A DNA stretch of 17,033 nt from Acidobacteriota bacterium. GTDB lineage: Bacteria; Acidobacteriota; UBA6911; JACQSX01. The stretch is from contig JACQGG010000202.1 of the NCBI GenBank assembly GCA_016199665.1, positions 1 through 17,033 on the forward strand, read 5' to 3'. The position numbers and the translations under genes were made by a program. The notes beneath the pieces were generated by a model. It saw only the letters and a list, made by a program, of their open reading frames with translations. It was not told where the DNA came from and did no database searches. Each line of letters starts with the position of its first letter. Within the stretch, counting starts at the first letter, position 1. This document shows positions 8,186 to 15,527 of this stretch, one piece after another.

Positions 8186-8237
8186 AACGGCAGTCCGAGA
8201 GTATCGGCATTCGCCAGTTCGGCGAACGGACCTGCCG
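8183..8237 (+). other. In-frame UGA followed by strong hairpin (SECIS-like geometry, unproven)
   Basis: The TGA (8183-8185) is followed after two bases by CGGCAG (8188-8193) pairing with CTGCCG (8232-8237), then TCCG (8194-8197) with CGGA (8227-8230) past one bulged C, then a perfect inner 6-bp stem TTCGCC (8210-8215) with GGCGAA (8221-8226) around the loop AGTTC. The 5' side carries 12 extra bases (8198-8209), part of which can form a competing CCGA/TCGG hairpin. Bacterial selenocysteine elements sit directly after the UGA, with a small apical loop bearing an early G; this one has G at loop position 2 about 31 bases after the UGA. It may equally be a chance fold within repeat-coding DNA. Confidence 0.3.
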
Positions 8238-8992
8238 CTCCGGTCAGGGTGCTCAAAGGTCAGGCTACGCTCTTGTCCCGGACCAATCATGTGATTGCGG
8301 TCGACACCGTGCACGATGAGCTGGTGGTGGCAAATCCTTTTGCCGAAGCCCTGTTGTTTTTCAGAGGAGGAGCGGATGGAGAGGAGGCTCCGGTTCGGGT
8401 CATTCAGGGACCCAAAACAATGCTGGGGTATACGGATAATGTGGGTGTCGACCCGCAACACGATGAGGTCTTTGTGGCTCAATCCAGGACAAATGCGATC
8501 CTGGTATTTGATCGGGAAGCCGGAGGTGATGTGGCGCCGAAAAGGATCATTCGCGGGCCGAAGACAGGACTGGATTCGGCTCGCAATGTGGCCGTGGATC
8601 CTGTCAACAATTACCTGGCGGTTTCGAACCGCGGCGCCAGGAACGTTTTGATTTTTAATCGGACAGACGAGGGAGATGTGGCTCCGAAGGCCATCCTTGG
8701 GGGTCCGAAAACCGGCATGGGAATTTACATGGTCGTCCTGGATTCAAAAACCAGGAATATTATCGTGCCGTCGGGATCCCTCTCCCCCCAGACGAACCGG
8801 GATGTCGGTTTCATTCGAGTTTGGAAATACGGCGACAATGGGGAAGAGGCGCCGCCGCGGATTCTGGTAAGGGGGATCAAAAGCAGCGGGCCCATCATAG
8901 CTTTGATTCCAGAGACAAAGAACGTTTGGATAGAGGGCGGCAAGAGGCCCGACTCCTTGAACCTTTATCATCTGCCGGAGCTATTTGAGTGA
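8186..8992 (+). pseudogene. C-terminal part of the interrupted beta-propeller gene
   Basis: The 268 codons after the TGA continue the propeller in the same frame, starting mid-blade (N-G-S-P-R-V-S-A-F) and giving four or so further blades with G-D-V-A-P-K-R-I-I-R-G-P-K-T-G-L style repeats. No indel is involved: 8186 is in phase with 6983. An internal GTG at 8249 could serve as a restart, but it has no clear ribosome site and would produce an unexported fragment lacking a signal peptide. The absence of any further stop and the well-kept repeat pattern suggest the TGA is recent, an assembly error, or decoded. The final stop (8990-8992) overlaps the GTG of the receptor remnant by four bases. Confidence 0.6.
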
Positions 8993-10341
8993 GAGGGTTG
9001 AGCCACACGACCGGCTTTCACGATTTGGGAAAATTCGCATTTCTTATGCACATCGGCAAACCTGCGTTTAAGAGGCCCCCACTGCTAAAGAACTTCGCTC
9101 CTCGCATAGGTTTTGCCTGGGACGTTTTTGGGGATCGTAAGATGGCGCTTCGAGGAGGGTTTGGCATCTTTCATGGCCAACTGCTGCCCCGAGCATATGA
9201 GCGGGCGTTCCGGTTCAATCCTCCCTTTGGAATCAACACCGCCATTGTGACTTCGCCAGGGCCGATTCCGTTTTCAGCGGCCCGGCTGGCCGACTTGAAA
9301 GGCCAGCCGCTGAGCGCGCTGGAAACCCAACCTGTCGTGTTTGAGCCCTCTATTTCCTACATGATGCAATACAATTTGAGTCTGGAGGGAGAGGTTTTCC
9401 CGGGGGTTGTTTTGAGGGCTGGCTATGTCGGTTCGCGGGGAGTTCATCTGACCCGGGTCACAAACTGGAACATCAATGTCCCGTGGCAAATTAGAGACGG
9501 GAAGAAGTTTTTCCCTGCGGGACTTCAGCGCCGAAATCCTGCTCTTGGCCGTGTACGCCTGGTTTCGACAGATGCGAATTCCGTATACAATTCGCTTCAG
9601 TTGGGGGTGAGCCAGCGCCTGAAAGAGGGATTGCAGGTTCAGGCCAACTACAACTTCTCAAGGAGCATTGACGACGGTACGGAAGGACAGACGCTCGCGT
9701 TCAAGGGGAGCGCAATCCGCCCCCAGGATCCAGACAACAGGAGCGACTTTCGAGGCTTGTCCGATTTTCATATTCAACAAACGTTTGTCTTGAACATTGT
9801 CTATGAACTTCCCTGGGGCCATGGATTGACGGGTTTGGCGAGAAAGTTGGCGGGCGGCTGGGGGTTGAGCAGCATTCTGCGTGTCTCCAGCGGGTCGCCT
9901 TTCCTGGTGGGAGTCGGGTTCGATCGGGCGCGGACCGGGGAATCAACAGTTCAGCGTCCCAACCTGAAGGCCGGTTTCAGCAACAATCCAATCCTGGGCG
10001 GTCCGAATCAATACTTTGATGTCAATGCCTTTGAGCTTCAGCCCGCTGGTTTCTTTGGGGACGTAGGCCGAAATACTCTGATCGGTCCTGGCACGGCATC
10101 GGTCGATTTTTCCCTGCTGAAAAATATCCCAATCCACTCGATTTCAGAAGACACCCGGATTCAATTCCGGGCGGAATGCTTCAATATCTTCAACCGCCCC
10201 AATTTTGATGTTCCAGCCGGAGGCGGAAACGGAGTCGTCGTGGTGAGTCGTACCGGCCAGCCAGTCGCGAGCGCCGCAAGACTGACAGGCACGGTGACGA
10301 CTTCCAGGCAGATCCAGTTTGCGTTGAGAGCCCTTTTTTAG
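8989..10341 (+). pseudogene. C-terminal fragment of an Oar-like TonB-dependent receptor
   Basis: The 450-codon frame matches only the last part of an Oar-type receptor barrel. From about residue 20 it runs G-K-P-A-F-K-R, K-N-F-A-P-R-I-G-F-A-W-D, G-Y-V-G-S-R-G, F-F-P-A-G, Y-F-D-V-N-A-F-E-L-Q-P-A-G-F-F-G and ends S-R-Q-I-Q-F-A-L-R-A-L-F, paralleling the end of the minus-strand receptor at 2210-5362. The signal peptide, regulatory-like domain, plug and roughly half of the barrel (about 600 residues) are missing, so it cannot be a working receptor by itself. The first 20 residues show no family resemblance, placing a deletion junction near 9050. The frame itself is intact to the natural C-terminal phenylalanine, so the loss may be recent. 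The GTG at 8989 overlaps the propeller stop and is probably not a true start. Confidence 0.75.
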
Positions 10342-10390
10342 CGCGTAGCGCGCGCGGCCCCTGGGTGCCGGGAGATTTCTTGAAATATTT

Positions 10391-10530
10391 GAGCCCCCTG
10401 GAGGGGCGCAAGGAGGGGGATGTCCGGCCCCCGGCCCCCTTCAGGGTGCCCAACCCGATGTGGTGGCGTTCTCCAGGGGCTGCGCGCTTGCCCCTGCTAA
10501 CATCGGTGCCGCCCTTCCAGGGCGCCGCGG
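10391..10530. repeat. Palindromic, probably dispersed non-coding repeat
   Basis: Within the 307-base gap before the ferritin-like gene lies a nested fold: CCGATGT (10455-10461) with ACATCGG (10500-10506), enclosing CAGGGGC (10474-10480) with GCCCCTG (10490-10496). It is flanked by GC-rich boxes of similar composition, CCCCTGGAGGGGCG near 10396 and CGCCCTTCCAGGGCG near 10510, in opposite sense. This general design resembles GC-rich palindromic repeats scattered through acidobacterial and planctomycete genomes. Only one copy is visible here, so its dispersal is inferred. The surrounding bases (10342-10648) hold no convincing gene. Confidence 0.5.
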
Positions 10531-10648
10531 CTTTGGTTGCGGCTACGCCGCGCGGAGCCTCGGCGGTGATCTCAAAAAATATTGGGTGAACGAGTGCGAC
10601 GTCCCTGGTTTTTGGTGGTGGCATGACGGACTTCAGGGAGGCATTGCG

Positions 10649-11299
10649 ATGACCGTGCCGGATCTTGTCAGGCAACTGGAGCGGGAGAATGAAGCCTTCT
10701 GGAATGGACTGCCGCCCGAGGACCGCTCCTGGTATCAGGAAGGCATGACCCTGCCGCAGTTGATGGAGGTGCACAAGATTCGCTGCAATAACGAGATCGG
10801 AGCAGCGGAAGCGGCGTACTTCCTGCTTAAGACTGTTCCCGACCAGGATCTGAAGACTCAGCTCGCCAGTCAAGTCGAAGATGAAGTGAAACATTTTCGA
10901 CTGCTGGCGCAGCGCGTGAAGGATCTGGGAGGAGATCCTGTTGACTATGAACCTACCCCCGCCTGGCTGGCCTTCTTCGGGGATCCGGCGCGACTCTTCA
11001 ACTACGACCCGCTTGAGGTCGCTGCGGGCTTTCAGCTCACCGCCGAGGGCTTGTCCAACGCCAGGCATGTTTCCGAGGCAGTAAGTTTTGCAGGCGTTTT
11101 GGGCGACGGTGAGACGGAACGAATTTATCGCGAGGTCATCCGGCCCGATGAGCTCACGCACGTTCAGTTTGGGCGCCTTGTGATCCTGCGGTTGGCAACC
11201 ACTCCTGAGCGCCTGCAGACGGCCCGCGATGCCTGCGCCAAGGCCAGAGATTATATGGTGCGGGTCGTCAAGGAGTTCCGGCAGCGGGTGTACCCCTGA
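10649..11299 (+). CDS. Ferritin-like di-iron protein
   Basis: A 216-residue, mostly helical protein carrying a complete ferritin-like di-iron ligand pattern: E49, E79-x-x-H82 (in D-E-V-K-H-F), E133 and E168-x-x-H171 (in D-E-L-T-H-V-Q-F-G), spaced as expected for a four-helix bundle. The family includes oxygenases, oxidases and iron or peroxide-handling proteins; the substrate is not evident. There is no signal peptide, so it is probably cytoplasmic. ATG 10649 is preceded by AGGGAGG eight bases upstream. The frame is open to 10460 but that part is repeat-like DNA. The next gene, an SDR protein, starts 76 bases later, and co-transcription is plausible. A 323-codon frame on the opposite strand is a shadow. 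Confidence 0.8.
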   Translation: MTVPDLVRQLERENEAFWNGLPPEDRSWYQEGMTLPQLMEVHKIRCNNEIGAAEAAYFLLKTVPDQDLKTQLASQVEDEVKHFRLLAQRVKDLGGDPVDYEPTPAWLAFFGDPARLFNYDPLEVAAGFQLTAEGLSNARHVSEAVSFAGVLGDGETERIYREVIRPDELTHVQFGRLVILRLATTPERLQTARDACAKARDYMVRVVKEFRQRVYP

Positions 11300-11375
11300 G
11301 GGGACACGAGGTTCACACGCTGATCAGGTTTCAGGAATCTAAACTTTCATAGAGTCGCTCGGGGTTCTCACCACT

Positions 11376-12341
11376 GTGGCTATCCTGATTATCGGGGCGG
11401 GCCTGATCGGTTCGCAAATTGCCCGACTCGAAGTGGAAAGAGGCCAGCGGCCTGTCATTTTCGATATTTCGCCTCAACCGGACGCGCTGGCTGCAGTCGT
11501 CGACCTTGATACGATCAACCTCGTCCAGGGTGACCTTCTGAACCCTTTGGATCTGGTCAATGTGGTGCGGCGGGAAGCCGTCACCCGGATTATCCATACG
11601 GCAGCCAACCCTTTTTTGACGGAGGGGGCGCAGAAAAATCCGTATGCCAGCATAAGGCTCAACGTCTTGGGGACGGTCAACGTGCTTGAGACGGCCCGCC
11701 TCTTTTCGATCGAACGCGTCGTCATGTGCAGTTCCAGTGTGCTGTACCACTATCTGAGAGCGGCGCAGGATGAAGGGTCTCCCATGAAGGAGGAGGCTTA
11801 TCCGCGACCCTCGACCTTCTACGCCTCGACCAAGCAGGCCGCGGAGAATTTCGGGCTGAACTATGCCGACGCGTTTGGCCTGGACTTTCTCGCGGTTCGC
11901 TTTCCTGCCGTGTTTGGTCCCTGGTCGGGCCGGGGAGGAGGCGGCCCGACAAACCGGATTCGAGCCATGATCGAACGAGTTTTGAGAGGGGAAGAGTCAT
12001 CTTTGCCGGCGCGTCTTACTGAGCTTGTTTACTCCAAAGATGCAGCCTTGGGGGCTGTCCAGGCGTGTCACGAGGAAGGATTGAAAAGCCGCGTGTTCAA
12101 CATCGGAATGGGGCAGATTTGGAGCGGCCAGCAGGTGGCCGAGATGGTCGGTGAAATCGTGCCCGGGGCGCAAGTCAAGATCGCACCGGACCCCAGGGGC
12201 GCCGGCCCGCTTCCGCTCATGACCCAGCCGATGGATTTGAGCCGCGCTCGAAGCGAACTGCGTTACCAGCCCCGCTTCTTAATGAGAAACGCAATAATCG
12301 ACTACGTCAATTTCTACCGTGGCCTCGGGAAGCGCTCCTAG
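11376..12341 (+). CDS. Extended-SDR NAD(P)-dependent epimerase/dehydratase
   Basis: A 321-residue extended short-chain dehydrogenase. The Rossmann dinucleotide motif G7-A-G-L-I-G12 is at the N-terminus, with D30 ending strand 2, suggesting NAD preference. The catalytic Y149-x-x-x-K153 (Y-A-S-T-K) is present together with serines at 119-121 (C-S-S-S-V). Proteins of this type act on nucleotide sugars or related hydroxy/keto substrates; the V-F-N-I-G segment near the C-terminus and a basic tail fit this group. The GTG at 11376 is taken as start because the Rossmann strand begins immediately after it; the ribosome site is weak. The stop is two bases before the ATG of the DUF5916 gene, so the two are probably one operon. 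Confidence 0.85.
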   Translation: MAILIIGAGLIGSQIARLEVERGQRPVIFDISPQPDALAAVVDLDTINLVQGDLLNPLDLVNVVRREAVTRIIHTAANPFLTEGAQKNPYASIRLNVLGTVNVLETARLFSIERVVMCSSSVLYHYLRAAQDEGSPMKEEAYPRPSTFYASTKQAAENFGLNYADAFGLDFLAVRFPAVFGPWSGRGGGGPTNRIRAMIERVLRGEESSLPARLTELVYSKDAALGAVQACHEEGLKSRVFNIGMGQIWSGQQVAEMVGEIVPGAQVKIAPDPRGAGPLPLMTQPMDLSRARSELRYQPRFLMRNAIIDYVNFYRGLGKRS

Positions 12342-12343
12342 TC

Positions 12344-14551
12344 ATGAAGCTTCTCAGTCACGGCCGGTGCGCTTTTGGGGCGGGATTTGCGGGCCTGTCG
12401 TCTGCCTGGCTCTGGGCCTTACTGGCTCCGCCCCTTGTTGCCGCCCCGGCACAGGCGGCCGTCCCGCAGAAGTCGCAGACCGCATCGCGGGAGATGTGGG
12501 CCATCCGCACCAAGGATTCAATCCACCTGGACGGGGTTCTGGACGAGCCGGCCTGGGCGGAGGCTCCCATTGCCACCGACTTCCTCCAGCGTTTGCCCCG
12601 CGAGGGCCAGCCGGCGACCGAGCGGACCGAGGTGCGAGCCCTCTATGACGCAACCGCCCTCTATTTTGGAGTCAAAGCCTTCGACTCGACACCCAACCGC
12701 CTGATCACGTACACCCTGGCTCAGGATTTCAATACGATCAATAACGATACGATCTGTGTCTATCTGGACACCTTTCACGACAAGCGCAGCGGGTATTCTT
12801 TCTGCGCCAATCCGGGTGGAGCCAAGCGCGAGGTCCAGTTTGTAGATGAAGGTCGCGAAAGCAACGTCGACTGGGAAGATGTCTGGGACGTTCGAACCCG
12901 GACAGTGGCTGACGGATGGTTTGCCGAGTTCCAAATTCCCTTTAAGTCCCTGCGCTTTCATCGCAGGGAGGTGCAGACCTGGGGCGTTAACGTGTCGAGG
13001 AGGGTCCCGCGAGGCAAGGAAGACAGCCTGTGGGCTTTCCTGCCGCGGCGCTACTCGCCTCTGATTCGCGGGATTGCTCTGGCGGGAACGCTGCGCGGGA
13101 TCGAGGGGGTCAAGCCCAGCAGCAATTTCAAGGTGAAACCTTTTGTGAGCGCCACCGCGGCCAAGTTCCGCGCCGATGACCACGACCTTCTGGCAAGGCC
13201 CGGCCTGGACGTCAAGTACGGGCTGACCTCCTACTTTACGCTTGATGTTTCCCTTAACACCGATTTTTCCCAGGTGGAAGTCGACGAGCAGCAAATCAAG
13301 TTAACCCGTTTCAGTTTGTTCTTTCCCGAGAAGCGCGACTTTTTCCTGGAAAATGCGGGAATTTTCGCCGTCACGGAGCGCCGCCTGGGAGAGACGCCCA
13401 CTTTTCTGCCTTTTTTCTCTCGCCGCATTGGATTGTCGGCCCGAGGGCGGCCCATTCCCATCCTGGGAGGGGTCCGCCTGACGGGCAGGCAAGGTCCGTT
13501 CAGCCTCGGTTGGCTGACCATGCAGACGCGGGATGTTCCTTCAGAACCCGGCAGCAACTTCACCGTGCTCCGCCTCAAGCGAAATATTTTGGCCTCTTCA
13601 GAAATCGGCGCTCTGGTGGTCAACCGGGAGGGGAATGGGCCCGCCAACTTCAATCGGACCTTCGTGGCCGACGGCAACTTCCACTTCTTCCGCAATCTCA
13701 TGCTCCGTTCGTTTGCCGCCGTAACCCGCAGCCCGGGTCTCGGGGATGATACCGCCGGTGAAGCCTCTGCCGAATGGCTGGGGAATCTTCTGGAAGCGCG
13801 CACCCGGTACCTTTACATCGGAGACGATTTCAACGCGGAAGTGGGGTTTGTGCCGCGCACAGGCAGCCGCATGAGCGAATCACTGCTGGGCTTGCATCCG
13901 CAGCCCAAAGGCAGCCGCCGGATTCGCGAATTCTTTCCCTATGGCAAGTTGCAATACACGACCGACCAGAAAAACCTGCTGCTCACCCGGGTGTCAGAGT
14001 TGGGCCTGGAGACCGATTTTCAAGATGGAGCGATTTTGACATTCGGTGGAAGGTTCAGTTTTGAGCGCCTCGAGGCTCCACACACGGCTTTTCCGATCCC
14101 CCCGGGGGACTATCGGTTCAACGAGTGGCTTGTCGTGTTTCAATCCGACAACGCCCGCCCGCTGGCGGGGACGGCTCGTTATGAACGCGGGCGCTTCTGG
14201 AACGGGAGAAGGCAGGGGACCCAACTGAGCCTGATCTATAAACCCACTTACCGTTGGGACTTGAGCACCCGGTACAATCAGGAGAGAGTGGTCCTGCCTT
14301 CGGGGAACTTCGTCACTCACCTGGTCACTTTTCGGGTCGCCTATGCGTTCGACACCCGGCAGTTTCTCAGCGCGTTGCTTCAATACAACAGCACGCTGCG
14401 CCAGTTGAGCAGCAACCTTCGCTACAATCTGATCCACCGTCCTCTCAGTGATATCTTCGTGGTGTACAACGAGGAGCGCGACGTTTTCAACAAGGGTCAG
14501 GTGGATTGGTCTCTGGCCTTCAAATACACGCATATGCTCGACCTCTTTTAG
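12344..14551 (+). CDS. CBM9-like / DUF5916 outer-membrane protein
   Basis: A 735-residue exported protein. A long signal peptide (about residues 1-39, ending A-Q-A) leads to a carbohydrate-binding family 9-like sandwich (about 55-230: I-x-L-D-G-V-L-D-E-P-A-W, then L-Y-F-G-V-K-A-F-D and a W-x-V-x-T-R-T-V segment). It is followed by the DUF5916 region, recognised by F-S-L-F-F-P-E-K-R-D-F-F-L-E-N at about 323-337. The rest is beta-strand rich with alternating aromatic residues and ends in phenylalanine, as outer-membrane barrels do. Such proteins are common beside TonB-dependent uptake systems in Acidobacteriota and Bacteroidota; the ligand is unknown, glycan binding being the usual guess. It starts two bases after the SDR stop with no clear ribosome site of its own, so translation is likely coupled. 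Confidence 0.88.
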   Translation: MKLLSHGRCAFGAGFAGLSSAWLWALLAPPLVAAPAQAAVPQKSQTASREMWAIRTKDSIHLDGVLDEPAWAEAPIATDFLQRLPREGQPATERTEVRALYDATALYFGVKAFDSTPNRLITYTLAQDFNTINNDTICVYLDTFHDKRSGYSFCANPGGAKREVQFVDEGRESNVDWEDVWDVRTRTVADGWFAEFQIPFKSLRFHRREVQTWGVNVSRRVPRGKEDSLWAFLPRRYSPLIRGIALAGTLRGIEGVKPSSNFKVKPFVSATAAKFRADDHDLLARPGLDVKYGLTSYFTLDVSLNTDFSQVEVDEQQIKLTRFSLFFPEKRDFFLENAGIFAVTERRLGETPTFLPFFSRRIGLSARGRPIPILGGVRLTGRQGPFSLGWLTMQTRDVPSEPGSNFTVLRLKRNILASSEIGALVVNREGNGPANFNRTFVADGNFHFFRNLMLRSFAAVTRSPGLGDDTAGEASAEWLGNLLEARTRYLYIGDDFNAEVGFVPRTGSRMSESLLGLHPQPKGSRRIREFFPYGKLQYTTDQKNLLLTRVSELGLETDFQDGAILTFGGRFSFERLEAPHTAFPIPPGDYRFNEWLVVFQSDNARPLAGTARYERGRFWNGRRQGTQLSLIYKPTYRWDLSTRYNQERVVLPSGNFVTHLVTFRVAYAFDTRQFLSALLQYNSTLRQLSSNLRYNLIHRPLSDIFVVYNEERDVFNKGQVDWSLAFKYTHMLDLF

Positions 14552-14710
14552 ATTCTTACCTCGAAAATGTTGAACAAAAACACTTCATCATTTTTCCGGA
14601 CGAGATAGCCATCAGCTTTCAGCGGTCAGCTTTCGGCCTCTGCAAAAGACCGGTTACAGTCCGTTACAATTTGCCTCCTCAAAAATTTCAAACATCTTTG
14701 GTTAGAGGCC
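14552..14710. other. Intergenic stretch with short direct repeats
   Basis: No gene is visible between the DUF5916 stop and the VapBC-1 promoter. TCAGCTTTC occurs twice (14612-14620 and 14626-14634), and GTTACA occurs twice near 14653-14666. The stretch is AT-richer than the flanking genes. No T-tailed terminator hairpin was found. Confidence 0.5.
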
Positions 14711-14739
14711 TTGACACACACATCTGTAATGTGTAGCAT
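14711..14739 (+). promoter_or_regulatory. VapBC-1 promoter with embedded inverted-repeat operator
   Basis: TTGACA (14711-14716) is a perfect -35 hexamer. It is followed after 17 bases by TAGCAT (14734-14739), a 4/6 match to the -10 consensus. Between them is a perfect inverted repeat, ACACAT (14718-14723) and ATGTGT (14729-14734), with a 5-base spacer. A third half-site-like TGTGTA follows at 14744-14749, over the start codon. This is where a VapB or VapBC autorepressor would be expected to bind. Transcription would start about 14746, i.e. at or within a few bases of the VapB ATG. Confidence 0.65.
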
Positions 14740-14747
14740 TATTGTGT

Positions 14748-14948
14748 ATGCCGACGAATCTCGCCATCAATGATCAACTCCTTGAGCAGGCCCGTAGCCT
14801 TGGCGGGTACCGCACCAAGCGCGAAACCGTGAACGAAGCGTTGCGCGAGTTCATCCAACGACGCCGGCGTTTGGAGCTTGCCAAACTGGTTGGTAAAGTC
14901 GAGTACGACCCGAAGTACGACTACAAGAAGGAACGGCGCGCCCGGTGA
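14748..14948 (+). CDS. vapB: VapB-type antitoxin (VapBC-1)
   Basis: A 66-residue protein beginning M-P-T-N-L-A-I-N-D-Q-L-L-E-Q-A, with K-R-E-T-V-N-E-A-L-R-E-F-I, the layout of short VapB/DUF2191-type antitoxins. They have an N-terminal DNA-binding strand-helix-helix and a charged, flexible C-terminus (here G-K-V-E-Y-D onward) that plugs the toxin active site. ATG 14748 is preferred over the TTG two codons earlier because it matches the family start and sits just after the predicted transcription start. No Shine-Dalgarno precedes it, so the mRNA is probably leaderless. Its stop overlaps the toxin GTG by four bases (GTGA). Confidence 0.85.
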   Translation: MPTNLAINDQLLEQARSLGGYRTKRETVNEALREFIQRRRRLELAKLVGKVEYDPKYDYKKERRAR

Positions 14949-15367
14949 TCCTCTTCGACACATCTGTGCTGTCGCGCGTTTTCAGGCGGAAGCGCTCCGG
15001 GTCGGAGGAGCGCCGGCTTCAGGGGGTGTTCCAGGAATTTATGGCGAGTGAAGTTCCCCTCGGTCTGCCCGGAATCGTGCTGCAAGAAGCGCTGAGCGGT
15101 ATTCCATCCCAAGAGCAGTTCACCGACCTGAAGTCGAAGCTGCTCGCTGCCTTCACCGTTGTTCCCGCGGCTGTTCGGGACCATGTCGAGGCTGCGCGAT
15201 TGAAGAACGTCTGTGTGAGCAAAGGGCTCAACGCCTCGGGTGTCGACTGCTTGATCGCAGCATGTGCGATTGGGGGCAACCACGAACTGTTTGCCGTCGA
15301 TGACGACTTCGCGGCCATTGCCAGACACGCGCCGCTGAGGCTGTTCAGGGGACGCGACGTCGCATGA
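14945..15367 (+). CDS. vapC: VapC-type PIN-domain ribonuclease toxin (VapBC-1)
   Basis: A 140-residue PIN-domain protein with the full set of acidic residues: D5 (L-F-D-T-S), E48 (L-Q-E-A-L), D101 (G-V-D-C-L-I-A-A-C-A) and the D119-D121 cluster (A-V-D-D-D-F). VapC toxins are metal-dependent RNases that typically cut tRNA or rRNA. The GTG start overlaps the VapB stop by four bases, and a distant AAGGAACG is the only ribosome-site-like sequence, so expression is likely coupled to the antitoxin. The length and motifs look intact. Confidence 0.88.
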   Translation: MILFDTSVLSRVFRRKRSGSEERRLQGVFQEFMASEVPLGLPGIVLQEALSGIPSQEQFTDLKSKLLAAFTVVPAAVRDHVEAARLKNVCVSKGLNASGVDCLIAACAIGGNHELFAVDDDFAAIARHAPLRLFRGRDVA

Positions 15368-15386
15368 CAGCGGCCGGTATCAGTTG

Positions 15387-15527
15387 ATGGGAAGAGCCAT
15401 AGGCGGACGCAAGCTGAGGATTATTTTCCAACTCAAACCAAAGAATATTGTTCGAAAGCGCATTGAACTTGAGGAAGTTGCTTTCGTCGAGGCGAAGCGG
15501 GAGCTGGCAGCCAAGAGGGGCGCCTGA
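15387..15527 (+). pseudogene. Short ORF, possible toxin-like gene relic
   Basis: A 46-codon frame beginning M-G-R-A-I-G-G-R-K-L-R-I-I-F-Q-L-K-P-K-N-I-V-R. The G-R-x-x-G-G-R-K-L-R-x-I-F-x-L pattern recalls the C-terminal strand pair of small toxin-like proteins (BrnT or DUF4258-like), in which a V-I-T/S-A/G segment would come next. Here that is replaced by an unrelated Glu/Lys-rich helix (R-I-E-L-E-E-V-A-F-V-E-A-K-R-E-L). The frame stays open upstream through 15360, in the end of vapC, with a tyrosine-rich lead-in (G-R-Y-Q-L-M). Family assignment is weak; it could be a relic, a fusion after deletion, or a non-coding frame. Confidence 0.25.

Noticed and set aside
6983..8992. Frameshift or genome-wide TGA recoding in the propeller gene
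   Set aside because: Both parts are in the same phase, so no indel is needed. Many other genes here end in TGA at their expected C-termini, so TGA is a normal stop in this genome.
10190..11161. 323-codon minus-strand frame opposite the ferritin-like gene
   Set aside because: It is a shadow of a GC-rich coding strand; the plus-strand protein has a full di-iron ligand set, while this frame crosses repeat DNA and has no recognisable domain.
12518..13294. 258-codon minus-strand frame inside the DUF5916 gene
   Set aside because: It has no domain or ribosome site and is fully antisense to a well-supported gene.
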